Part shown: positions 1-7,759 of the stretch, one piece after another
How positions within the stretch are numbered: position 1 is the stretch's first letter
How the letters are laid out: each line of letters starts with the position of its first letter
NCBI GenBank assembly: GCA_963565915.1
Contig: OY751495.1
Coordinates: 930,001-994,000, forward strand
Direction: 5' to 3'
Length of the DNA: 64,000 bases
Source: Entoloma clypeatum
Lineage: Eukaryota; Basidiomycota; Agaricomycetes; Agaricales; Entolomataceae
The notes under the pieces: generated by a model
Databases searched by the model: none
What the model saw: the letters and a program-made list of their open reading frames with translations, nothing else
What the model was told of the DNA's origin: nothing
Made by a program: the position numbers and the translations under genes

Positions 1-161
1 TAGAAGAGTGCTTTGACTTCATTGACGTCCGGCGGCCAAACGAAAGACCTCTTCCCAACTATTGCGGTGCAGATCACTAGAGCGTTGCAGCATGAACATG
101 AAGAAGGTACTGATCAAGATCCTCGACTGCGATGAGGTGGGGCGTTGTGGAGGGCGCGGCG
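1..161 (+). other. Host flank left of the first retrotransposon; possible decayed NACHT fragment
   Basis: Host DNA interrupted by the retrotransposon; its last five bases (157-161, cggcg) are one copy of the target-site duplication. Frame 1 is open from codon 2 to a TGA at 133-135 and reads KDLFPTIAVQITRAL, which resembles the segment after Walker A in fungal NACHT NTPases (usually of the type LFPTIAYQLA). The match is short and lacks any catalytic motif, so this is a guess at a gene remnant. Confidence 0.2.
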
Positions 162-510
162 TGTTGAACATATCGCCAGATATGTCGCACCATGTGCTTG
201 TCACAGGAAGTGACTATAAGTCACTATTACCATATATGTAAGTTTATGGTACAACCACGGACGCATGACTTGTTTATGCATTGTTTGTACAATGGTCCTT
301 GCGCATATTGGATTAGTATAAATACCCATGTATTTAGTACGATGAATCCTAACTTCTTGAACACCCCAGTTCTTTGAGTTAACTAACAAGCTAGTATAGC
401 TTCTAGATTCCCTTTAGTTACTCTTAACCAGGTTAGTTGAGCTTCCACTATGCCTTCGTACCGCTACGTCTTGAGCGCCCTTTGGGCAGCCTACGTCGGT
501 TACATCATTA
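162..510 (+). repeat. 5' LTR of element 1
   Basis: Starts TGTTGAACAT and ends at catta, directly followed by the primer-binding site. Its partner is 6567-6915, with one mismatch seen in 349 bp. It contains a TATA box at 317-324, so transcription probably starts near 345 and the 3' part of the LTR is R/U5. An ATG at 450 lies inside the LTR and opens the leader ORF. Confidence 0.95.
317..324 (+). promoter_or_regulatory. TATA box in the 5' LTR
   Basis: The octamer tataaata lies about 185 bp before the end of the LTR and about 130 bp upstream of the ATG at 450. This is the expected place for the pol II promoter of a copia element. The same motif recurs in the 3' LTR, offset by 6405. Confidence 0.6.
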
Positions 511-1286
511 GGTTATGGGCCCCGGCCCTAGCGCCGCATGCTCTTAGCATCTTAGCTTTTGCGCTACTATTGGCAGCATCCGCTTTGTATGCTAGCCTGG
601 AGACTGGTTTCCTCAGCATCGAATACATCGAGCTCGACGGTTCCCTCGACGGTGAACCTCGCAGCATTCGAGGTATTGAATGTACCTTTCAATGAGCCAT
701 TCTTGATCGATTGCTTGAGAGAATCCCTGTTACAATGATCGTATCACGAGAGCAAGTCCATATGGTGCCAACGGCACAGGGCTCAGTCCCTTCAGGTCTT
801 GATGACAATGGACGCATCGTTGCACGATGCGGGGTGTGTCGACAACTTGTTGTTGACAGTCAGCATTGCCCAAGGCATTGCATAGACAACACCACCTTTG
901 ACTACTCGTGTACTACGTGTGATGCAGGATCAGCCAGGACTCGAGTTCTAAACCGCAGACGGCGTAATCGCCGTACTGAGGTACCTGTTGCGGTACCTAC
1001 CCAAGATGGAGATCCCACGGATCCTCCGCCCGTGTATGTTGATGATGGGACCATCCCTGAAGCACACGGAGCACCTCCTCTTTCGCCTCCGGCCCGACAA
1101 ATTCGGTTGCCGGACAATGACCCCTTAATTGAGGCGGCGAACAGAGCGAATGAAGTCATGCTCCCTGTTCAGGGAGGATCTTGCACCTGTGGGCAACACA
1201 GCACTCAGGGCGCACATGACGATTGGGTAGAACTAGTGATGGCATTTCATATGCTACCACTAGACCAAACAGAGAACGAAGAATGA
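450..1286 (+). CDS. Leader ORF of element 1: membrane and cysteine-rich protein of unknown function, one in-frame TGA
   Basis: One reading frame runs from the ATG at 450 (inside the LTR) to a stop at 1284-1286, broken only by a TGA at 693-695. The first 81 codons encode two hydrophobic stretches (around YVLSALWAAYVGYI and ALSILAFALLLAASALYA), suggesting membrane segments. After the TGA the frame has ATGs at 735 and 762, then a region with three cysteine pairs: CGVC, then CPRHC nine residues on, then CTTC nine residues on. This pattern is compatible with zinc binding. It is followed by an Arg-rich tract (RRRRNRR), Pro-rich acidic sequence and a final CTCGQH. Copia elements normally have only gag-pol, and element 2 has no counterpart. 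I recognise no family. It may be made as two proteins, by readthrough, or be decayed in this copy. Confidence 0.45.
511..525 (+). other. Primer-binding site matching the anticodon arm of initiator tRNA-Met
   Basis: GGTTATGGGCCCCGG follows the LTR with no gap. Its reverse complement contains GGGCCCATAACC, the anticodon stem-loop of eukaryotic initiator tRNA-Met (CAU anticodon). It does not begin TGG, as a site pairing with a tRNA 3' CCA end would. Priming by a cleaved half-tRNA is established for Drosophila copia and yeast Ty5. The same 15 nt occur in element 2. Confidence 0.8.
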
Positions 1287-1375
1287 TGATCGACAAGGCA
1301 GCTCGTCTATTTATTTTCTGATGCGCTTTTTCGATATTTCATATGCTGATTCTATTTATGTTTCGCAGCATCATC

Positions 1376-4300
1376 ATGTCTTCAAACTCAAAACTCGACC
1401 TCGCTTCCTCCGTTCCCAAGCTCACCACCACAAACTTCTCCGTCTATCAGGAGAAGATGAGCGCCTACCTGAAGGCAGCTAAAGTGTGGAGGATCGTCAC
1501 CGGCGACAAAAAGTTCCCGGCTGATCCTAAAGAGACAGATTTCCAAGACAAGTTAAACACTTGGCATGAGCAGGACGATCAGGCCCAAGGCCTAATCCAG
1601 ATGTCCATTTCGGACTCTCTCGTCCATCACATCAAGGGAGCTAAAACCTCCAAGGAGATGTGGGACCTGATCGCCACTAAACTGTCCACGGTCGGCCCGT
1701 CCACCGTTTTTGCTGATTTCCAGCAACTCCTCCGCACCTCTCTTTCTCCCGCCGATCCTTTATCTGGCATCGATAAGATGCAGACCCTATTTCAGCGACT
1801 CGAGCACAACCACATAGATATTCCCAAGTTCGTCCGGATCATGATGATCCTGAATGGACTGCCTCAGGGCTATGATGGTCTAGTACACAGCATCCTCTTT
1901 GATGCGGTGCACTATGTGGCGCCTGGCGGCAATCAGTCCACAGTACTCGAAATTGGGAAGGTAATCGAGCAAGTACGCTCAGAATACTTCCGTAAAAACC
2001 CGCACGCTCCACAGTCCCAAGGAAGCGCTCACGCGAATAAAATCTCTGCGGTAAAACGCGCTCGTCCCAACCCCCCGAAGTACCAGCCTCGCACTGGACC
2101 CTCTCAGGGATCTTCGGAAGGACCGGCTGCTAACCAGCAGCATTCGCATCAGCACTCCAAGCCCTGGAAAGGCAAGGGACGAGGAACTTCTGCCGGGAAG
2201 ACCAAGGGCAAAGGACCCTGGAAAGGTAAAGAGAAGGCGCATTTTGCCTCCTCTGCCATGGATAGCGCCCCTGATGGGCAGCTTCCAATCCAGACCTTAC
2301 CCAACACGGTCATTTACGGAAATGGGTCTATCTTCACTCCGCACCCCTCATCATCCACCGACTGGAGGATTAGGAACAACCAATCGCTTGCGATTGGTAA
2401 CATTCCTGGCCCAGGCCCTTTCACGGACCTGGATGGAGCGCGCACACTAGCTAACAGCATTGGTGTCCCTCCAACAGCTCAGAATCTGACTCGCCTCGTC
2501 GAGGTCCCTGCACTTCAACGTAATGAAGCTGCGACGTCAAGGCCGCTCTCAGCGCCTCCGACAATGGACCCCCGGAATCACCGCATTCCGGTTTTCGAAG
2601 AAACACCGAGTAGAATCAGCTGGGCCGATGAGATGGAGACAGAAGACATAGCCCCCACCATAAGGGGCTATTATGATGAAGGATACGTCAACGACTATAT
2701 GGAGTATGAAGTTTCCCGTGGTGATGGAAACAACGACGACATGGGGTATGTTTCACATTCAAAAGCACGTACAATGCAGTTAACAAATACTTCACAGAAG
2801 CCTCTTTGGAGACGAGTGAATGGACGGCGGTCCAATGTATTTATATCACCTGCTGTACACGCGCTTATAGCGCAAATAAATTCTCATTATGCGAATTGTG
2901 CTGAATGTAAGAAACAGAATCAATCCAATTGGATTCTTGATTCAGGTGCATCATTGCACTTTACTTATGATATCAATGATTTCATTGAGTATACCCCATT
3001 AAAAGATCGTCAATCTGTGCAAATTGCACAGAAAGGTCACACTATTCAGATCCTTGGACAAGGAACGGTGTTGATTAATCACACCATCAAGAAAAACGGG
3101 CGAGAACAAAATAAAATAACTCGTCTATCACCCGTTTATTATATACCAGATTTAGACGTTCGTCTTTTATCTGTAGGCGAGATTCTTAAACAAGGAAATG
3201 AAATTAGCGGACGATTTGGTTCGATCGCGCTAAAGACCAATTCAGGTCTTCCTTTGTTTATGTGTTATCCTCATAAGGCAAATGAATCGATTTATTGGCT
3301 AAACGCCACAATCATTAAAGAGGAACGAATACACTTGGTTAGTCTTAGTGTCTCACAATCTGTTGATTATGACACCTGGCACAAGCGATTCGGACACCCT
3401 TCACATGAAGTACTGCGACATGCTTCTAAACATGTCAAAGGTTTCAATGGAGTGGACAAACCGTCCACTGAGCGACCCTGCAAAGGATGCGCTCTTGGAA
3501 AGATGCCTTCAAAATCTTTCCCACCATCTCAGACACGCGCTAAAGCACCTCTTGAGCTAATCCATTCGGATTTAAAGCAATTCAAGAAGGCGACTTATAG
3601 CAAATATAATTATTATATCAGCTTTGTTGATGACTACACGTCACACGCCTGGATCTCTTTATTGAGACTAAAATCCGATGCACACTCTGCACTTCGTGAT
3701 TTTAATGCCATGGTTAAAAACCAATTCAATACGACAATTAAAACTTGGCGTTTTGATGGCGGCGGTGAGTTTGTCCCTTTCCAAGCAGATATGCGTGAGA
3801 TGGGAATCCAGGGTGAAGTTACTGTGCCGCACCAGCCACAACAAAACGGTCGAGCGGAACGTTTCAACAGAACTTTAATGGATAAAGCACTTGCTATGTT
3901 GCATGATGCTTGCCTACCTGAAATATGGATTCAATTTGCGGTAGAACATGCACTTCACTTGTATAACCGAACTCCATTGAGAAGACATGGATGGCTTACT
4001 CCGTATGAGTCCCTTAAAAAGGAAAAGCCTGATGTGTCGAACCTACACGTTTTTGGATGTGGTGCTTATGTCTTTCTTCCAAAAGAAATTCGCACTACCA
4101 CCGCTAAATCCGAGCTGATGATCTTCATCGGATTTAAAACTGGAACTAAAGGTTACCGGTTTATGCGGATGTCAAACAACGTAGTCTTCATAGGTGTCAC
4201 AGCAATGTTTGATGAACAGCTGTTCCCGAAATGTTCTACAATGAACAAAATACCTTCGATAACACAATACCATGATCCAACATCAGACGATATGGGAAAC

Positions 4301-6559
4301 GATGATGTAAATGGACATGATGGCCCGTCTGATTTACCAACCGACAATTTCCATTCGGAAAACAATGATACACATGGTCCTGGCGGTTCACATTACCCGT
4401 CTAATCCAGGAACCCATGATGACAATCATAACCTCCCTGATACAAATAGCGACCAAACTGGTCAGCTTCCCGAAGGTTCCAGTCAGACTTCTGATGGAAC
4501 AAACAGACAGGATACCGCTGAGAATCAGCAGTGGGTTCCCCGGACTCGCAATCCAGGGAAACGTGTGCGCATAGATGCACCACATGATGATCGTACCTTA
4601 CCAGGTGATTATTGTCCACAGACTGATCGTCCTCGTCGTACTCGGGTTATACCCCAGCGTCCTGGAAATGTTTACGGGAATAACCCGGCTGAGGCCTTGC
4701 GTCAAAATCAGCGTGATTGGAGCAGAACCGTTCAGGAGGATTCACGGCGATACGCCTATAATCCCCGATCGGAGACCAGACCCCAGCAATCTGGCGCTGT
4801 TCCATCAACTAGCTCCGCTGATCCTCAGATGTATCAGAACAATTCCAATCCGAATCCGGATATAGATATGGAGGAATTACTCTATATTAGGGAAGGGGGA
4901 GGACAGTCACAAATGCTTGCGCACTTGCTATCTAAAGCAATCCCTGCATATGACGAAATTCCACAAGACCCAAAGTCTTGGCAAATGAAGGACATAAATA
5001 AGCTACCTGAAAAGGAAAAGCTTGAATGGAAAGCAGCATGCCGTGAGGAACTAGAAGCCCTCCGGAAGCGCAATGTCTTTAAGTTGGTTGACCTGCCTAA
5101 AGGTCGTAAAACCATCAGAAATCGATGGGTATTCGACGTCAAAACTGACGGACGAAAGAAGGCACGACTCGTTGCCAAGGGTTTCTCACAGATCGAGGGT
5201 ATCGATTTTGATGAGATCTTCTCACCTGTGATACGTTTCGAGACTATCCGGATCCTCTTCGCCGTAGCTGCGCTTGAAGGATGGGTGATTGAAGGAGTAG
5301 ATGTCAAATCAGCTTTTCTCTATGGAGAGCTTGATGAAGAGATCTATATGAATCAACCCGAAGGCTTTGTTGTCAAAGGCCAAGAACGGAAGGTCATCTG
5401 TTTATTAAAAGCACTCTATGGCCTTAAACAGGCGGCAAGAGCGTGGTGGATCGCGCTCAATGCATCAATGGAGAAGCTAGGTTTTACTCGATGTAGAACT
5501 GACTCAGGCGTCTTTGTTTACCACAACAAACAATCAGGTGATTTGATAATCGCTTTGATCTATGTTGATGACGGCCTGTTCATGGGATCAAACCCAGATC
5601 TTGTTCGCAAGATAAAATCTGACTTTAAAAATAAATGGGAAAGTCGTGATCTTGGTATTGCTAAAGAATTCTTGCGTATGAGAATACGGCAAGATTCGGA
5701 AAAGCAGATCGTAACAATCGATCAGTCAGAATACCTGAAGAAGATCATTAAGCGCTTTGGCTTAGAAAATGCAAAGGCTGCTGACACTCCACTCCCAAAG
5801 GGTTATTACCCTGCACCAAATGAGGGGGAGGTGGATCCCACACTCAAAACAAGGTACCAAATGATCATTGGATCGTTGTTGTACTTGTCCATTGGAATGA
5901 GACCGGACATTGCTTTTGCAGTTGCAAAAATGTCGCAAATGTCTGCAAACCCTTCCAAAGAGCATGAAAAATACGCTCTGCGGATTATCAGATATCTTGT
6001 CGGTACTCAAGACTATTCTATAATCTATGATGGTCGATCCAAAGCTTCCTTTGAAGCATGGACAGATTCAGACTGGGCATCAGACCCATCTGATAGAAAG
6101 TCCCAATCGGGATATTTCCTTAAGCTTGCAGGAGGACTTGTTCTTTGGAAAAGTCGCAAGCAAAAGACAGTGGCACATTCGTCCACTGAGGCGGAAATGG
6201 TTGCTGCCAGTGAATGTTCGCGGGAGTGCGAATGGGTTACTCATCTCTTCAAAGAGCTTGGACTACAGGACATTACCAAAATGCCGTTCCATGTAGATAA
6301 CCAAGGCGCGATTTTCAATGCGCAAAACCCAGTCACTGAAGGCAGAACCAAACACATGGCAATCCATCATTTTGCTATACGCGATAGAGTTCAAGATGGA
6401 TTGATCGAACCACGGTTTGTTCCGGGAACAGAGAATCCGGCTGATATGTTTACCAAGCCACTTGGTCGCCAGGAATTTGAAAAATTCCGCGCTCTACTCC
6501 GAATGGAGTTTAAAGAGCCTTATACTCCACTTACGAAACCTACCTGGGATTCTAAGTGA
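1376..6559 (+). CDS. Gag-Pol polyprotein of element 1 (Ty1/copia)
   Basis: A single ORF of 1727 codons if started at the ATG at 1376 (atcatcATGtc); an in-frame ATG at 1343 would add 11 residues. The Gag part has the usual start (around WRIVTG) and, in place of a CCHC zinc knuckle, a Lys/Gly-rich tract near residues 260-300. Protease: WILDSGASLHFT with catalytic Asp 522, preceded by a CX2C. Integrase: HHCC finger (from about residue 669; CX2C at 702/705) and a catalytic triad of Asp 732, Asp 794 and Glu 828. Reverse transcriptase: YVDD with the Asp pair at 1398-1399. RNase H: TDSDWASD and the STEAEM motif. Nothing is broken. The enzyme set copies the element RNA into cDNA and integrates it. 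Confidence 0.95.
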   Translation: MSSNSKLDLASSVPKLTTTNFSVYQEKMSAYLKAAKVWRIVTGDKKFPADPKETDFQDKLNTWHEQDDQAQGLIQMSISDSLVHHIKGAKTSKEMWDLIATKLSTVGPSTVFADFQQLLRTSLSPADPLSGIDKMQTLFQRLEHNHIDIPKFVRIMMILNGLPQGYDGLVHSILFDAVHYVAPGGNQSTVLEIGKVIEQVRSEYFRKNPHAPQSQGSAHANKISAVKRARPNPPKYQPRTGPSQGSSEGPAANQQHSHQHSKPWKGKGRGTSAGKTKGKGPWKGKEKAHFASSAMDSAPDGQLPIQTLPNTVIYGNGSIFTPHPSSSTDWRIRNNQSLAIGNIPGPGPFTDLDGARTLANSIGVPPTAQNLTRLVEVPALQRNEAATSRPLSAPPTMDPRNHRIPVFEETPSRISWADEMETEDIAPTIRGYYDEGYVNDYMEYEVSRGDGNNDDMGYVSHSKARTMQLTNTSQKPLWRRVNGRRSNVFISPAVHALIAQINSHYANCAECKKQNQSNWILDSGASLHFTYDINDFIEYTPLKDRQSVQIAQKGHTIQILGQGTVLINHTIKKNGREQNKITRLSPVYYIPDLDVRLLSVGEILKQGNEISGRFGSIALKTNSGLPLFMCYPHKANESIYWLNATIIKEERIHLVSLSVSQSVDYDTWHKRFGHPSHEVLRHASKHVKGFNGVDKPSTERPCKGCALGKMPSKSFPPSQTRAKAPLELIHSDLKQFKKATYSKYNYYISFVDDYTSHAWISLLRLKSDAHSALRDFNAMVKNQFNTTIKTWRFDGGGEFVPFQADMREMGIQGEVTVPHQPQQNGRAERFNRTLMDKALAMLHDACLPEIWIQFAVEHALHLYNRTPLRRHGWLTPYESLKKEKPDVSNLHVFGCGAYVFLPKEIRTTTAKSELMIFIGFKTGTKGYRFMRMSNNVVFIGVTAMFDEQLFPKCSTMNKIPSITQYHDPTSDDMGNDDVNGHDGPSDLPTDNFHSENNDTHGPGGSHYPSNPGTHDDNHNLPDTNSDQTGQLPEGSSQTSDGTNRQDTAENQQWVPRTRNPGKRVRIDAPHDDRTLPGDYCPQTDRPRRTRVIPQRPGNVYGNNPAEALRQNQRDWSRTVQEDSRRYAYNPRSETRPQQSGAVPSTSSADPQMYQNNSNPNPDIDMEELLYIREGGGQSQMLAHLLSKAIPAYDEIPQDPKSWQMKDINKLPEKEKLEWKAACREELEALRKRNVFKLVDLPKGRKTIRNRWVFDVKTDGRKKARLVAKGFSQIEGIDFDEIFSPVIRFETIRILFAVAALEGWVIEGVDVKSAFLYGELDEEIYMNQPEGFVVKGQERKVICLLKALYGLKQAARAWWIALNASMEKLGFTRCRTDSGVFVYHNKQSGDLIIALIYVDDGLFMGSNPDLVRKIKSDFKNKWESRDLGIAKEFLRMRIRQDSEKQIVTIDQSEYLKKIIKRFGLENAKAADTPLPKGYYPAPNEGEVDPTLKTRYQMIIGSLLYLSIGMRPDIAFAVAKMSQMSANPSKEHEKYALRIIRYLVGTQDYSIIYDGRSKASFEAWTDSDWASDPSDRKSQSGYFLKLAGGLVLWKSRKQKTVAHSSTEAEMVAASECSRECEWVTHLFKELGLQDITKMPFHVDNQGAIFNAQNPVTEGRTKHMAIHHFAIRDRVQDGLIEPRFVPGTENPADMFTKPLGRQEFEKFRALLRMEFKEPYTPLTKPTWDSK

Positions 6560-6566
6560 GGGGGAG

Positions 6567-6915
6567 TGTTGAACATATCGCCAGATATGTCGCACCATGT
6601 GCTTGTCACAGGAAGTGACTATAAGTCACTATTACCATATATGTAAGTTTATGGTACAACCACGGACGCATGACTTGTTTATGCATTGTTTGTACAATGG
6701 TCCGTGCGCATATTGGATTAGTATAAATACCCATGTATTTAGTACGATGAATCCTAACTTCTTGAACACCCCAGTTCTTTGAGTTAACTAACAAGCTAGT
6801 ATAGCTTCTAGATTCCCTTTAGTTACTCTTAACCAGGTTAGTTGAGCTTCCACTATGCCTTCGTACCGCTACGTCTTGAGCGCCCTTTGGGCAGCCTACG
6901 TCGGTTACATCATTA
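6567..6915 (+). repeat. 3' LTR of element 1
   Basis: Partner of 162-510, preceded by the purine tract gtgagggggag. The second target-site duplication cggcg follows at 6916-6920, and host sequence resumes after it. Confidence 0.95.
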
Positions 6916-6920
6916 CGGCG

Positions 6921-7421
6921 GCATGGCAGACGTGGGGAGGGGGCGAGGCTCCGGGCAGTGCAGTGCACACCAACAGCACTAGTGGTTTGTGCTGTCAGCG
7001 AGGATGGCTGCCGTTCCGTGGTCAGATCTAAAGATCTAAAGCACTTACTTAAGCTTCAACTAACAAAAAAACGCAGGGAGAACACACCCTGTTGTGTGGG
7101 CACAACCCTACTAAGTAGACGAACATGGATTGACGTGTTTGTTGTTTCCGTTCGTATGGGAGGCTTATATGATCACGTGTTATTCCCGCTACCTTGGTAG
7201 TAGGTCAACACGATTTTGAAAGGAAGTGCAAATAACCTCTAAGACAGCTGAACAGGTCCTAATTGGCAGCTTGATTCTGCGAAGAGTCACACGCTCGTGA
7301 TCACTGCCATCCCCCCAACTATGTAGGCGCTTATTTTGTCGTATGAAAGTTGATGACTCATTGTGAGTGTCTGTCTTGAACTTGGAACATCACTCGGGCG
7401 TCTGGCATTGACTCAGAACTT
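6921..7421. other. Host spacer between the two retrotransposons, no gene seen
   Basis: About 500 bp of host DNA between the two target sites. Open frames are short (longest about 80 codons, 6958-7200) and match nothing I know. Confidence 0.5.
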
Positions 7422-7426
7422 ATTAA

Positions 7427-7735
7427 TGTTGAAGTTCCACCTGGGCGTTAGCCACAGATGTACTGAGCAACCTGCTACAGTGGAAGTACTCTACATAACC
7501 GTTCTAGCCACTTACATGGTTTGGGAGGGGTGAGGCTGGTGAGAGCGGTTGAGGCTGGTAAGAGCGATGGAGCTGGTTAAGAGTCAAGAGACAACTTGTT
7601 GATATTGACAGTTTCCTGGTCTTATATACCGTACTACTGTTTGTACCAACCAAACAAGTATGTAATGAAGATATGTAAAGGTCACGTGATGTAATCTAAT
7701 CTAATCTAATCTACGTGATGGGAAAAGTTTCAACA
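7427..7735 (-). repeat. 3' LTR of element 2
   Basis: A 309-bp repeat identical to 12981-13289. It contains a short tandem (ctaat x4) between two copies of acgtgatg near its inner end, and a TATA-like tatata on the + strand text around 7624. The inner neighbour cccccc at 7736-7741 is the polypurine tract read on the other strand. Confidence 0.95.
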
Positions 7736-7759
7736 CCCCCCCATATTTAGTACATACTT

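Larger units (their letters stand above)
162..6915 (+). mobile_element. Full-length Ty1/copia LTR retrotransposon (element 1)
   Basis: A 6754-bp element bounded by 349-bp direct repeats (162-510 and 6567-6915) and flanked by the 5-bp duplication cggcg (157-161 and 6916-6920). Order inside: LTR, primer-binding site (511-525), an extra leader ORF (450-1286), Gag-Pol (1376-6559), a G-rich polypurine tract (about 6557-6566, overlapping the gag-pol stop), LTR. Integrase lies before reverse transcriptase, which defines the copia/Pseudoviridae order. I found one difference between the LTRs (t at 299, g at 6704), so the insertion is recent. The LTR begins TG but ends TA (tacatcatta) rather than the usual CA; the target-site duplication fixes that end. 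Gag-Pol is uninterrupted, so the copy could be autonomous. Confidence 0.95.

Noticed and set aside
192..389. Short ORFs on both strands inside the LTRs, repeated at 6597-6794
   Set aside because: They lie in the LTR promoter region, mostly upstream of the likely transcription start, overlap each other on opposite strands, and show no family features.
673..778. Intron that would remove the TGA at 693-695 from the leader ORF
   Set aside because: The donor/acceptor pair GTATTG...CAG would excise 106 nt and throw the leader ORF out of frame, with a stop soon after.
7700..7716. Short ctaat tandem repeat as a CRISPR or telomere-like array
   Set aside because: Only four 5-bp units, present in both LTRs of element 2; part of the LTR sequence.
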